Source of the DNA: Akkermansia muciniphila
GTDB lineage: Bacteria > Verrucomicrobiota > Verrucomicrobiia > Verrucomicrobiales > V1-33
Direction: 5' to 3'
Assembly: GCA_943333275.1 (NCBI GenBank)
Contig: CALQSQ010000016.1
Coordinates: 1-64,000, forward strand
DNA length: 64,000 nt
Position numbers and translations under genes: made by a program. The notes under the pieces are model-generated. The model was not told where the DNA came from. It did not search any database and saw only the letters and a list, made by a program, of their open reading frames with translations. Each line of letters begins with the position of its first letter. The first letter of the stretch is position 1. Shown piece by piece: positions 41,927 to 52,002 of the stretch.

Positions 41927-43663
41927 ATGTTTTCCCAGTTCCTGATTCTCGCCAAGGCCAACCTCCGGGCGTTTCGTTCCCGCTCCCGCCATAATCTGCG
42001 GGAATCCAAACTGCTGCTGGGGACACTTGGGTTGTTTCTGCTGGGGTATCTGATCATCGGCTATTTCATGTTCAGCACCGGCCTGCGCTACCTCTACGGG
42101 CTGCCGGGGGTCGGGCTGCTGCTGGTGGAGCGGGTGTTGTACATGCTGTATTTCTTTTTCTTCGTAATGCTCACGTTCTCCAATGCGGTGCTGCTTTATG
42201 GCGGATTATTCCGGGGCAAGGAGACCAGCTGGCTGCTGACGCTGCCGCTGAATCAGCGCTCCATTTTCTGCTGGAAGGTGATGGAATCGTTGATCGTTTC
42301 CAGCTGGGGCCTGCTGATTCTCAGTGCGCCCATGCTGCTGGCTTTTGGCGAAGTGTTCAAGGCGCCGCTGGGCTATTACTTCAAATCGATCCTCGTCTTC
42401 ATTCCCTACCTCCTGCTGCCGGCGGCGGTGGCCGGGGGCATCGTGGTGGTGATGGTCCGCTGGTGGGGACGTTTTGGGAAATGGGTGCTGTGGGGATTTG
42501 GACTTTGGGTGCTGTATCGCGGCGTGGAATCGTTCGCCTTCGTGCGTCATCTGGCGGTGAATACGGAGGAGACCAGCACCAGCGCCAGCGTGGCGATCCG
42601 GCAGGTGCTCGGTCGCACGGAACTCGCGGTGCATCCGCTGCTCCCAAGCTCCTGGATGAGTGAAATGCTCCTGCACTGGGCGCGCGGATATGCCGGCAGG
42701 GGATTGTTCTACAGCCTTCTGCTCCTCAGCTACACGCTGCTGGGGGTCTGGCTCTGCGTGGAAGTCTTCAGCCGTTTCACCTACAGGTGTTGGAATGTCA
42801 GCCAGGCCAACCGCGCCGCCAAGACACGGCGCAAGGGAAGACGCGCCGGGATCGAAGCCCCCGGCGATGCCCGCCTGAAATGGAATCCCTGGCAAATGCT
42901 GGGCGTGGGCCGGGTCAATGCCGCGCTGCTCCAGAAGGACGCCCGCGAATACATTCGCGATGCCACGCAATGGATTCCCTCGGCAGTGCTGTTCGGTCTG
43001 CTTTTCCTCTATTCCTTCAATCTCAAACACTTCACGGCGGACCCGAATGATCCCTTCTGGGTCGGGCTCATCAGTTTCTTAAATTTCGGCGTCTCGTGCC
43101 TCGCCGTCTCCACCCTCTGCACCCGGTTCATCTTCCCGCTCTTCAGCCTCGAGGGCCGCCGGCTCTGGATCGTGGGACTGGCCCCATTCCCGCTGACACG
43201 GGTCTTCTGGATCAAGCTGGGCTTGTTCGCCGGTAGCATCGCCATCCTCACCTCCACGCTCATGTTCATCAGTGGAACACGGCTTCAGTTGCCCTGGCCG
43301 ACCATTTTCCGGTTCGTGGCCGGCATCTGCATGGTCAGTCTCGGGCTTACCTCGCTGTCCCTCGGGCTCGGGGTGCTCTTCCCGAATCTCAATGAAGCTA
43401 ATCCCTCCAAGATCGTTTCCGGGTTCGGTGGCACGCTCTGTTTGATTCTCAATTTCCTCTTTATTCTCGTATTTCTAACGCTGTTCGCCACCCCCGCCGT
43501 CCTCAAAATGCGTCCATCCGGGACGGATTTTGAAAAAATATCCGGCATGCTCACGATTTTTTGCAGTGTCGGGATCATTGTCGTTACGGCACTTACGACC
43601 ATTTTGCCCATTTTTTTGAGCCTGAGGAAGATAAAAAGACTGGAACTTTTAGGAAAATTGTAA
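41927..43663 (+). CDS. Putative ABC exporter permease (ABC-2-like integral membrane protein)
   Basis: The roughly 578-residue product has about twelve membrane segments in two halves of six. They are separated by a cytoplasmic region rich in basic residues (about 295-330, RAAKTRRKGRRAGIEAP) followed by NPWQMLGVGRVNAALLQKDAREYIRD. This two-half layout with an LxKDxRE(Y/F)xRD motif matches the 'putative ABC exporter' group. The motif RGKETSWLLTLPL near residue 105 is also typical. No ATPase gene is adjacent. ATG 41909 gives six more residues and cannot be excluded. The substrate is unknown. Confidence 0.75.
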   Translation: MFSQFLILAKANLRAFRSRSRHNLRESKLLLGTLGLFLLGYLIIGYFMFSTGLRYLYGLPGVGLLLVERVLYMLYFFFFVMLTFSNAVLLYGGLFRGKETSWLLTLPLNQRSIFCWKVMESLIVSSWGLLILSAPMLLAFGEVFKAPLGYYFKSILVFIPYLLLPAAVAGGIVVVMVRWWGRFGKWVLWGFGLWVLYRGVESFAFVRHLAVNTEETSTSASVAIRQVLGRTELAVHPLLPSSWMSEMLLHWARGYAGRGLFYSLLLLSYTLLGVWLCVEVFSRFTYRCWNVSQANRAAKTRRKGRRAGIEAPGDARLKWNPWQMLGVGRVNAALLQKDAREYIRDATQWIPSAVLFGLLFLYSFNLKHFTADPNDPFWVGLISFLNFGVSCLAVSTLCTRFIFPLFSLEGRRLWIVGLAPFPLTRVFWIKLGLFAGSIAILTSTLMFISGTRLQLPWPTIFRFVAGICMVSLGLTSLSLGLGVLFPNLNEANPSKIVSGFGGTLCLILNFLFILVFLTLFATPAVLKMRPSGTDFEKISGMLTIFCSVGIIVVTALTTILPIFLSLRKIKRLELLGKL

Positions 43664-43699
43664 TATTAATTACTCCTAATCAATTCACTACCTCGCCTC

Positions 43700-44443
43700 A
43701 TGTCCAAATTGACTGAAAATACCAGACGCTCCGCCAGAACTCACCAGCACAACGTCACGGTCTCCTCCGACACCGTTCCAGTCTCACAACGAATGGACAC
43801 CCATGGCTTGGACTACTACGATCCCAACGACGATTTCAATCCCGAGCAGGAGTTGTATGGCGACCCGATGGACGAGAACATGGACAAACGGGTGCGTCTG
43901 GCCCAGGATAGACTGACGCTTCTCAGAAAAGAGGCCGACGATATCGAGCGCGAAAAGCACGCCCTCGAGGACTTGCGTCGCAAACAGCAGGAGTTCATGC
44001 AGGGACGCACGGAAATGGTGGATCGCCTCAGCCGAGCGGTAGCCCTGCTCGACCGTGAATCGACTGACAGCCGCCGCAAGATCGAGCAAATGATCATGAT
44101 GCGCGAATGCTTTGCCGAACACATGGAGGCAGTTCAAGGGCTGTCTCCCGAAGACTGGAGCCGGCATAACCTCGGCCAGGAACTTTCCCGTGCGATCTGC
44201 GTGATTGAAGACGCCAAAATGGAATACGACCGCAGCATGACGCGCCTCCAGGCGTTCACCCAGGCTGTAGTGGCACCGACGGTCCAGACCCCGGCGGCGC
44301 ACCAGACTGCCCCCGCCAAACCCCTGCTTCCCACCGGCTTCACCAAGGCCGCCTTCCTCCAGTGCGCCTTCTACGGCCTGGCGTTCGCCGCTCCGCTCAT
44401 CCTCGTCCTCGTGCTCTTTGTGCTCGCGAAATTTATCTTCTAG
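43700..44443 (+). CDS. Coiled-coil protein with C-terminal membrane anchor
   Basis: I do not recognise the family. The 247-residue product has a polar, disordered start (residues 1-60, Asp/Asn-rich) and a long charged coiled coil (about 60-140, e.g. DRLTLLRKEADDIEREKHALEDLRRKQQEF). A Pro/Ala-rich linker (about 190-215) leads to a single membrane segment at the extreme C-terminus (ALFAAPLILVLVLFVLAKFIF-like). That is a tail-anchored topology, with the coiled coil in the cytoplasm. It lies 36 bases after the exporter permease and is followed 38 bases later by a second small protein of the same plan, so the three may be one operon. A structural or scaffold role is a guess. Confidence 0.75.
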   Translation: MSKLTENTRRSARTHQHNVTVSSDTVPVSQRMDTHGLDYYDPNDDFNPEQELYGDPMDENMDKRVRLAQDRLTLLRKEADDIEREKHALEDLRRKQQEFMQGRTEMVDRLSRAVALLDRESTDSRRKIEQMIMMRECFAEHMEAVQGLSPEDWSRHNLGQELSRAICVIEDAKMEYDRSMTRLQAFTQAVVAPTVQTPAAHQTAPAKPLLPTGFTKAAFLQCAFYGLAFAAPLILVLVLFVLAKFIF

Positions 44444-44481
44444 TCCCGCCTCTCTGCTGTTCTCACCAACCCATTCCTGCC

Positions 44482-44844
44482 ATGGCTCAAAATACCCGAA
44501 ACACCCGCAAGGCATCGCGCAAACAGACTGCTGAAATGGAAGCCCGCCTCAAGGCCCTGCGCCGCCAGGAGCAAACCGTGCAGAAGAAACTCTCCGTACT
44601 CGAATGCAGCATCGTGGCCCTGCCCGCTGCCTATCAAGCCACGCGGTTGAGAAATTGGAACACCCTGCCCCCGCCGGAGGAATACCGGCACCGCGCCGTC
44701 ACGCACGCCCTGCCGCGCATCCATCAGGAACGCATCCGCCAGGCCCGCGGCCAGCAGGCGCTGCTCGCGCTGCTGCTCGTCGCCCTGCTCGTGGGCTTTG
44801 CCTTCTGGTTTCTGGGCAAACTTCAGGAGCAGAATCTGCTCTAG
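44482..44844 (+). CDS. Small coiled-coil protein with C-terminal membrane anchor
   Basis: The 120-residue product has a basic N-terminus (MAQNTRNTRKASRKQ), a heptad-like helix (AEMEARLKALRRQEQTVQKKLSVLE, about 17-42), a Pro-rich middle (NTLPPPEEY), a second Arg/Gln-rich helix and one C-terminal membrane segment (ALLALLLVALLVGFAFWFLG). The plan matches the preceding gene product. Start 44482 follows a typical CC-ATGGC context; the longer open frame from 44362 overlaps the preceding gene. I cannot assign a function. Confidence 0.7.
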   Translation: MAQNTRNTRKASRKQTAEMEARLKALRRQEQTVQKKLSVLECSIVALPAAYQATRLRNWNTLPPPEEYRHRAVTHALPRIHQERIRQARGQQALLALLLVALLVGFAFWFLGKLQEQNLL

Positions 44845-44990
44845 GCTTTTCTGTGGGGCCTTTCTCCGACGTCTTCCGGCGTGAGGACAGGTGACAGCAG
44901 GTTCAGAGCTGTGTTAGCTTGTGATGCGATTCCTCGCTATGAAAGCCAGGAGGCATGCCGCAGATGTCCGTTTTGTCATGTAGGGAGCTA

Positions 44991-45020
44991 TTGACGCGGG
45001 AACCGCGATTGGGATAGCAT
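44991..45020 (+). promoter_or_regulatory. Possible promoter of the 2285-residue protein gene
   Basis: TTGACG at 44991-44996 is one base off the -35 consensus. GATAGCAT near 45013-45020, about 17 bases later, is a moderate -10 candidate. Transcription would start some 60 bases before ATG 45090. The remaining part of the 44845-45089 gap shows nothing else. Confidence 0.35.
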
Positions 45021-45089
45021 GGGGCGCTGTTCGATCTGCCTGCGGGAATGCCCCTCAGGATGGAATTTCGAGCCAACCCCTCCCCCATC

Positions 45090-48000
45090 ATGTCTCCGCG
45101 TGCGTTTTTGTTCCCATGGCTCGCTTTCGCGGCTACAGCTTCGGTTCGCGCTGAAGTCGTCATCCATGAAATCATGTATCACCCTGCCTCGGAAAATCCG
45201 GCGGAGGAATACATCGAGCTTTACAACCGTGGCGATGCTCCAGTGGTCCTTACAAACTGGAGTTTTACCAGCGGGGTGGCGTTTACCTTCCCGGCTGTCT
45301 CCATTCCTGCGGGCGGTTATCTGGTGGTGGCGGCAAATGGAGCAGCCTTTACCGCAATGCATCCCGGGGTAACGAACTATGTGGCCGGGTGGGTGGGGAA
45401 ACTTTCCAACAGTTCGAACACGCTCACCCTGCGCAATGCCCAGCTGGTCAAAATGGATGAGGTGGATTATGCCGACGACGGCGACTGGGGTCAAAGGGAG
45501 CGGGATCATCCGCCAGATTTCGGACATCGGGGCTGGGGCTGGAGCAGCGAGGCGGATGGTGGCGGGAAATCGCTCGAACTTGTGAGTGCCCTCTTCGACA
45601 ATTCCGTGGGGCAAAATTGGAAACCCAGCACTACCGTGTCAGGCACGCCGGGTGCTGCCAATTCGGTCGCTGCGGCGGACATTGCACCCATCATCACCGG
45701 GGCGGCGCATTTTCCGCTGATCCCGACTCACAGTGATGCCGTGGCTGTTTACGCGAAGATGCTGGACGATCATGGCACTGCCATCACCGCCGCGCTGCAC
45801 TGGAGGCTTGATGGGGCGGGGAGTTTCACGACCTCCCCCATGTTTGATGATGGCATGCATGGCGACGGTGGGGCGGGGGACGGTGTGTTCGGCGTGCTGC
45901 TGCCCGCCCAGGCCAATGGAACGATCGTCGAGTTTTATTTTCAGGCTGTGGATGCCACGGCCCATTCCCGGACTTGGCCGGCCGCCGCGAAGGATTACAC
46001 CGGGACATTTGGCCAGTATTGCAACTGTCTTTACCAGGTGGATGACACGGTTTATGCGGGGGCTCAGCCGATTTATCGCACAATCATGAAAGCCGCGGAT
46101 CGGACCGAGCTGGCCAACATAAATTCCAACTCGGGCGCTCCACCCTTCCCCTTCAATGCCGGGGAGACGAATGATCAGACCTACAGCCACGCCCGATTCA
46201 ACACGACCCTCATCAGCAATGATGGGACCGGCCCCAAACTTCGTTACCGCAGCGGCATGCGGAACCGGGGCAATGGCAGTCGCAGCGCTCAGCCGCAAAG
46301 TTTCAACTTGAACTTCACCAATGAGTCGGGATGGAATGGAATTCATGCCCTGAATCTGAATACGCAGAACACGCCGTATCAGCTCGTGGGCAGCGCGTTG
46401 TATCGGCAGGCGGGACTGGCGATGGCCCAATCCCGTGCCGTGCAACTCCGCTGGAATGGTGCCAATCTGGCCTCCGGCACCGGCGCTCCTGCCTATGGAT
46501 TCTATGTTTGCAATGAGGTGCAGGATTCGGATTTCTGCGATCATCACTTTCCTACGGACAGTTCGGGAAATCTCTACCGCGGCCAACGAATAGATTCCAC
46601 TGGCGGGGCAAATTTGCGGGACCAGAGCAACAATCCCAACCCGGCGCTGGCTGATCCCACGCCCTATCGGGTGAATTATTTTAAACAAACCAATACCAGC
46701 GAGGACAACTGGGCGGACCTAATCGGCCTGACGCAAAAACTCGCCAAAGGGCAGTCCACTGCCGCAACCTACGCCACGGCCTACGCCGCGGATTATGTGA
46801 CCGCAATTCAATCTGTAGTCGATGTGAATCAATGGATGCGATTCATGGCTGTCAATACCATGGCGGATAACAGCGAGACCAATATTTCCAGCGGGGATGG
46901 TGATGATTATTATTTCTATTTCGGAATCACCGATCCGCGAGCATCGCTGATCAGTTATGATCTGGACACCATTCTGGGACGCAGCGGCACCAGCAACAGC
47001 CCGACTCACAGCATCTTCCTTATGTCGCGGGCGGATTTTGCGCCCAATGCGCCCACGCCCATCCACCCGTTCATGGCGCGGCCGGAATTTGCCAGAATCT
47101 ATTTTCAGGAACTGCAGCGGATCCTGGACGGGGCTTTTTCGGCCACGCAGTTCGCCAACACCGTGGATGCCACGCTTGGGGGAGTGGTGGATGCCTCCAT
47201 CATTTCCTCCATCAAGGCCTTCAATACCAGCCGCACTGCGTATGTCGCCAGCCAGCTTCCGCTGACGCTGGCCAATTTCGCGGCCTTCACGACTGGTGGG
47301 GGTGCGCTGACGATCACCAGTGGATTTCCCCGCTCTACTTCGGCGTTGATAAACCTCACTGGTAAGGCGGATTGCCGACAGACCGCGAGTGTAAAAATCA
47401 ACGGGGTCACCGGGACCTACACTCCGTGGAGAGTGACCAACGTGGCCGCCTTCACGACGAGCTTGGGCGATTGGAGCGCCGACAATGTGTCGCTCCATCC
47501 GGGGATCAACCGGATTCTCGTGCAGGCCTTCAATGAGGGAAATGCGGAGATCGAGCGCACGACCTTTGACGTTTGGTATGATGACTCAAGTGTGGTGAAC
47601 AAGTCGGGTAACGCAGTTTCGGAAACATGGACGGCGGCGGGTGGTCCCTATCAAATCACTGCTGCCTATACCATTCCATCCGCAGTGACGCTGACGATTC
47701 AACCCGGGACTTCGGTTTACATCGCCGCCGGCGTGAACATCACAGTGGCCAGCGGCGGGAAGATTCTTGCCGAGGGCACCGACACCTCACGCATTCGATT
47801 TACCAAAACCCCCGGCAGCACGAATTGGGGTGGCCTCACCATCAATGGAGGGGCGGGGAGTCCGGAGACGCGCCTTGCCTATGCGGATTTTGATTCCAAC
47901 AACGGGGTGGCTGTCACCTGTACAGGCTCCACCGTTTATTTGGATCATCTGAATTTTGGCACGACGAACCAGCCTTACCTTCACTTGGATGGTGCCTCTT

Positions 48001-51000
48001 TCCTGGTCAGTAATTGCATATTCCCAAATACCTCGGCGGCCGTGGAGCCGGTGCATGGGACGGGCGGGGTGAAAAGTGGAGGGTATGGAATCATCCGTGA
48101 CTGCTATTTCGGAACCTCGAGCGGTTACAGTGACATCGTGGACTTTACCGGGGGCAGCCGTCCAAGTCAGGCGTTGGTGCAATTCTACAACAATGTTTTC
48201 ACTGGCACAACGGATGACGTTCTGGATTTGGATGGAACGGATGCGTGGGTGGAGGGCAATATTTTCCTGCATGTGCACAAGAATGGCTCGCCGGACACTG
48301 CCGCCGCCATTTCCGGTGGTCAGAATCAGGGGGCCGCCGCCGATAAATCCGAGATTACCGCCATTGGTAACATTTTCTACGATTGCGACAATGCGATGAC
48401 GGCCAAGGAGGGGAATTTCTATACGCTGATCAACAATACGATTGTGCATCAATCCAGAGCGGGCGGCACCGAGGAGCGCGCGGGGGTGGTGAACCTTGCG
48501 GACGACGGAATCGCGCAGGGGGTGGGGGCTTATTTGGATGGGAACATCATCATGGATGTCGAGGCGTTGCAACGCTCCTACACCCCGGCGTTGACCAGCA
48601 TCATCACCTTCAACAATAACATCCTGCCCTTCGCCTGGACCGGTCCTGGAAGTGGCAACAGTGTGGTGGATCCGCGCCTGAAGTACTTGCCGAAACTGTC
48701 GGAGACCAATTTCCCGACCTTTCAGTCGGCGCAGGTCATGCGCGATTGGTTCAGCCTGCTGCCGGGTTCCCCTGGCATTGGCTCGGGACCCAACGGTCGG
48801 AACAAGGGCGGGGTGATTCCGCTCGGTGTCAGTATTTCCGGCGAACCGGTGGGCACAACCAATGCCACTACTGCGACGCTGACGGTGGCCACGAATGTCA
48901 GTGGATTCGGCATTCCCACCACCCCCTGGCCGAACGGATCGGGGTTCACGCATTACCAATGGAACCTCGACGGGGGAGCCTTCAGTGCGGAGACACCGAT
49001 CACCACACCCATTTCCCTGAGTGGGCTGACCAATGGGGCGCATACGGTTTCCGTGATTGGGAAAAATGACGTGGGAACTTACCAGAACGATTCCAAACTC
49101 GGCTCCGATGCCGCCATCACTGTTTCCAAAAGCTGGATAGTGAATACCTCCTACATTCCCCCAGCGGCGACACCAAACGTGCGCATTAATGAAGTGCTGG
49201 CAAAGAACGTCGAGACCCAAGGCTTTAGCGGCATCTTTCCCGACATGATCGAACTCCACAACGCCGGCAATGCTCCGGCGGTGCTGGATGGCTGGGGCCT
49301 GACCGACAATAGTTCGCTGCCTTTCAAATATACTTTCGCAGGCGGCACAACCCTTGCGGCGGGTGCCTATCTGGTGATCTATGCCAACGGAGGGGCGAGC
49401 GTGCCCCTGCCACGCACCACTTTTGGTATCAAGGATTCGGGCGATACAATCACTCTCACTAAATCGTCCGCGCAGGGTGGGGGATTCGTGGATGCGGTGG
49501 CATTTGGGGCGCAGATTGCCGACTACTCCATCGGTCGGAGACTGACGGATGGAGGCTGGGACATGTGCCGCCCGACGTTGGGTGCGCCGAACATTGTCGC
49601 CGCGCAGGCGGGACTGTCCGGCTTGAAAATCAATGAATGGCTGGCCGATGCGGTGACATTGATCGGACAGGACTTCGTGGAGCTATACAATCCCAATGCT
49701 CTGCCAGTGAATATCGGCAACTGCTTCCTGAGTGATAATCCTATCGAATATCCCAATCGTCATCAGATTCGCCAGCTCACGTTTCTCGCGCCGGGAGGCT
49801 ACACCTTCTTCAAGGCCGATGGCGATGTGAACCAGGGGCCGGAGCACTTGAATTTTAAACTTGATCCGTTGCAGGGTGAAATAGGTTTTTTTACTCCGGA
49901 TTTAGCGATGCTGGACAACCTTGTGTATGGGCCGCAATCCAGCGATGTAAGTGAAGGCCGAACCCCAAATGGCGCCTCGGCAATCGCCTTCTTCAATCAG
50001 CCGACACCCGGTGCTCCCAACCCCGGATCGCTCGGAACCGTGGGTTCGACGGTGGCCCTGATGTCCCCGACGCAAGTTTGGAAATATTATGCCAACGCCA
50101 CCGCAGGTCCGGCGAATGATGCCTCCGGTCGGGCGTTCACGCATCCCTTGTTCACAGACACTGCGTGGCCGTCCGGTGGAGGCGTCCTGTACATTGAAAG
50201 CTCGGTGCTGCCGACAAACTCCGACGGATTCGCCAAAACGACCACGCTGCCGGGGCTCACAACCACCAAGCCCTACCAAACTTATTATTTCCGAACCCAC
50301 TTCACATTCAACGGCCCCCTGGCTGGCGCATCTCTCACGGCCAAATTAATCTGCGATGACGGCTGCCTGATCTATTTAAACGGGCAGGAAATCACTCCGA
50401 CCAGTGGCTCGCGCATCCGCATGGATGCCGGGGCTGCCACCTACACGACGCTGACGACCGGGCAGGGACCCGATGCGTCGGCGGGGGCGGCATGTTATGA
50501 AACATTCACCTTCTCCAATGCCCAACTCGTTGTGGGGGACAACGTGCTGGCGGTGGAGGTGCACCAGGTGAACGATCAGGGAGGAGCCGGTCCTAGCTCC
50601 GATATCACTTGGGGTCTTAAGCTGGATGCGAATATCGTTTCTGGATCAGCCACCGTAGTGCTCAATGAAGTGCTGCCGATTAATGCGACACTTACGAATC
50701 CTGATGGTTCACACGTCGGATGGATCGAATTGATCAATACCTCGGGTGCCTCAATGGATATTTCTGATATGAGCCTGAGCAATGACGTCAGCGATCCCAG
50801 GAAATTTATCATTCCCGCTGGAACCAGCATTTCCGCCAATTCCTACAGGGTGATTTACTGCAATGGGCTTTTGCCTTCGTCCGTGACGAACACGCATTTC
50901 GATCTGACGGGAACCGGCGGGGGTGTCTATCTTTTCAACACGCTGGCGGATGGCGGAGGATTGTTGGATTCGGTGAATTACGGGCAGCAGGTTCCGGACT

Positions 51001-51947
51001 ATTCCATTGGACGCACGCCCAATGGAAGCGGGCCTTTTGCGCTCAATGTTCCGTCCAGGGGGGCTCTGAATCAGGCCGCCGGTCTTGGGGCCATCACAGG
51101 GGTGAAATGCAATGAATGGCTGGTCACGCCGATTGCAGGCCCGGGTTGGTTTGAAATTTTCAACACGGGAGCCCAACCTGTGTCGCTGAGTGGAAATTAC
51201 TTCACCGACAATTTAAGTGATCGGACTAAATACCAAATTCCACCCCTGACCTTTGCGGGTGGAAGTGGCTCCTCCCGGTGGCAGCAATGGCTCGCGGACG
51301 AGAATAACGGGGCGGATTATGGGCATGTAAACTTCACACTCTCGTCGAATCAATACCTTGGACTGTTTGCTGGAAACGGATTGCAGTTGGATGCCAGGGC
51401 CACCGAATCACCTGCGCCTGGTATCAGCCAGGGGCTCTACGCGGATGGCAATGGGGTGGTCATTTCCCTGCTGCCTACTCCGGGGGCTCTCAATGTTCCC
51501 GGGCCAGCGGATACGGATGGAGATGGGATTCCCGACGATTGGGAGCTGTTCTATGGGTTGGATCCGCGATCGCCTGTGGATGCTGACAGTGATCAGGACA
51601 GTGACGGGATGCACAACTTGTTGGAATTTGCCTTCAACCTGAACCCAGTTAAGGCAGACGTAGCTGGGGCCAATGCCACGTCCGGTCTGCCGGTGGCTCA
51701 GCTGGTTTCAGTTCCAGGCGGCAAGGTGCTCGAAGTGAATTTTTTGCGGCGGATTGCAACCGTCGGACCGGGATTGGATTATGCCGCTGCGTTTTCCAGT
51801 GGTTTGTCAGGATGGGAACCCGGCATGACTCCGACGGTCACACCGGTCAACGCGGATTGGGAGCGGGTCACCGTTCGGGACAGTGCCCCGGCGGGGAGTG
51901 AACGACGCTTTGTCAAAGTCGTCATCACGGTGAATCCCCCGCAATAA
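45090..51947 (+). CDS. Giant secreted lamin-tail/CotH/beta-helix protein
   Basis: The 2285-residue product has a signal peptide (MSPRAFLFPWLAFAATASVRA); ATGs at 45060 and 45048 would lengthen it. Domains in order: a lamin-tail domain (about 22-150, VVIHEIMYHPAS...EEYIELYNRG) and a CotH-kinase-like region (about 330-730, LRYRSGMRNRGNGSRSAQPQSFNLNF, then SYDLDTILGRSG). Next come a right-handed beta-helix (about 880-1190, SVYIAAGVNITVASGGKI...) and two lamin-tail domains (about 1370-1640, VRINEVLAKN; LKINEWLAD). A beta-sandwich follows (about 1650-1860, YYFRTHFTFNGP...GDNVLAVEVHQ), then two more lamin-tail domains and a C-terminal module starting DTDGDGIPDDWELFYGLDP. Such proteins are frequent in Verrucomicrobia and are believed extracellular. 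Whether the CotH part is an active kinase is not testable by eye. Confidence 0.88.
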   Translation: MSPRAFLFPWLAFAATASVRAEVVIHEIMYHPASENPAEEYIELYNRGDAPVVLTNWSFTSGVAFTFPAVSIPAGGYLVVAANGAAFTAMHPGVTNYVAGWVGKLSNSSNTLTLRNAQLVKMDEVDYADDGDWGQRERDHPPDFGHRGWGWSSEADGGGKSLELVSALFDNSVGQNWKPSTTVSGTPGAANSVAAADIAPIITGAAHFPLIPTHSDAVAVYAKMLDDHGTAITAALHWRLDGAGSFTTSPMFDDGMHGDGGAGDGVFGVLLPAQANGTIVEFYFQAVDATAHSRTWPAAAKDYTGTFGQYCNCLYQVDDTVYAGAQPIYRTIMKAADRTELANINSNSGAPPFPFNAGETNDQTYSHARFNTTLISNDGTGPKLRYRSGMRNRGNGSRSAQPQSFNLNFTNESGWNGIHALNLNTQNTPYQLVGSALYRQAGLAMAQSRAVQLRWNGANLASGTGAPAYGFYVCNEVQDSDFCDHHFPTDSSGNLYRGQRIDSTGGANLRDQSNNPNPALADPTPYRVNYFKQTNTSEDNWADLIGLTQKLAKGQSTAATYATAYAADYVTAIQSVVDVNQWMRFMAVNTMADNSETNISSGDGDDYYFYFGITDPRASLISYDLDTILGRSGTSNSPTHSIFLMSRADFAPNAPTPIHPFMARPEFARIYFQELQRILDGAFSATQFANTVDATLGGVVDASIISSIKAFNTSRTAYVASQLPLTLANFAAFTTGGGALTITSGFPRSTSALINLTGKADCRQTASVKINGVTGTYTPWRVTNVAAFTTSLGDWSADNVSLHPGINRILVQAFNEGNAEIERTTFDVWYDDSSVVNKSGNAVSETWTAAGGPYQITAAYTIPSAVTLTIQPGTSVYIAAGVNITVASGGKILAEGTDTSRIRFTKTPGSTNWGGLTINGGAGSPETRLAYADFDSNNGVAVTCTGSTVYLDHLNFGTTNQPYLHLDGASFLVSNCIFPNTSAAVEPVHGTGGVKSGGYGIIRDCYFGTSSGYSDIVDFTGGSRPSQALVQFYNNVFTGTTDDVLDLDGTDAWVEGNIFLHVHKNGSPDTAAAISGGQNQGAAADKSEITAIGNIFYDCDNAMTAKEGNFYTLINNTIVHQSRAGGTEERAGVVNLADDGIAQGVGAYLDGNIIMDVEALQRSYTPALTSIITFNNNILPFAWTGPGSGNSVVDPRLKYLPKLSETNFPTFQSAQVMRDWFSLLPGSPGIGSGPNGRNKGGVIPLGVSISGEPVGTTNATTATLTVATNVSGFGIPTTPWPNGSGFTHYQWNLDGGAFSAETPITTPISLSGLTNGAHTVSVIGKNDVGTYQNDSKLGSDAAITVSKSWIVNTSYIPPAATPNVRINEVLAKNVETQGFSGIFPDMIELHNAGNAPAVLDGWGLTDNSSLPFKYTFAGGTTLAAGAYLVIYANGGASVPLPRTTFGIKDSGDTITLTKSSAQGGGFVDAVAFGAQIADYSIGRRLTDGGWDMCRPTLGAPNIVAAQAGLSGLKINEWLADAVTLIGQDFVELYNPNALPVNIGNCFLSDNPIEYPNRHQIRQLTFLAPGGYTFFKADGDVNQGPEHLNFKLDPLQGEIGFFTPDLAMLDNLVYGPQSSDVSEGRTPNGASAIAFFNQPTPGAPNPGSLGTVGSTVALMSPTQVWKYYANATAGPANDASGRAFTHPLFTDTAWPSGGGVLYIESSVLPTNSDGFAKTTTLPGLTTTKPYQTYYFRTHFTFNGPLAGASLTAKLICDDGCLIYLNGQEITPTSGSRIRMDAGAATYTTLTTGQGPDASAGAACYETFTFSNAQLVVGDNVLAVEVHQVNDQGGAGPSSDITWGLKLDANIVSGSATVVLNEVLPINATLTNPDGSHVGWIELINTSGASMDISDMSLSNDVSDPRKFIIPAGTSISANSYRVIYCNGLLPSSVTNTHFDLTGTGGGVYLFNTLADGGGLLDSVNYGQQVPDYSIGRTPNGSGPFALNVPSRGALNQAAGLGAITGVKCNEWLVTPIAGPGWFEIFNTGAQPVSLSGNYFTDNLSDRTKYQIPPLTFAGGSGSSRWQQWLADENNGADYGHVNFTLSSNQYLGLFAGNGLQLDARATESPAPGISQGLYADGNGVVISLLPTPGALNVPGPADTDGDGIPDDWELFYGLDPRSPVDADSDQDSDGMHNLLEFAFNLNPVKADVAGANATSGLPVAQLVSVPGGKVLEVNFLRRIATVGPGLDYAAAFSSGLSGWEPGMTPTVTPVNADWERVTVRDSAPAGSERRFVKVVITVNPPQ

Positions 51948-52002
51948 TTTGAAAGTCAGAATGGTTTACAAGCGGGCGTGATCCGCTCCATGCTGAGGGT
52001 AA

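Noticed and set aside
47787-49259. 490-codon open frame antisense to the 2285-residue protein gene
   Set aside because: The plus strand encodes conserved beta-helix and lamin-tail sequence throughout; the antisense product resembles nothing and is Arg/Gly/His-rich.
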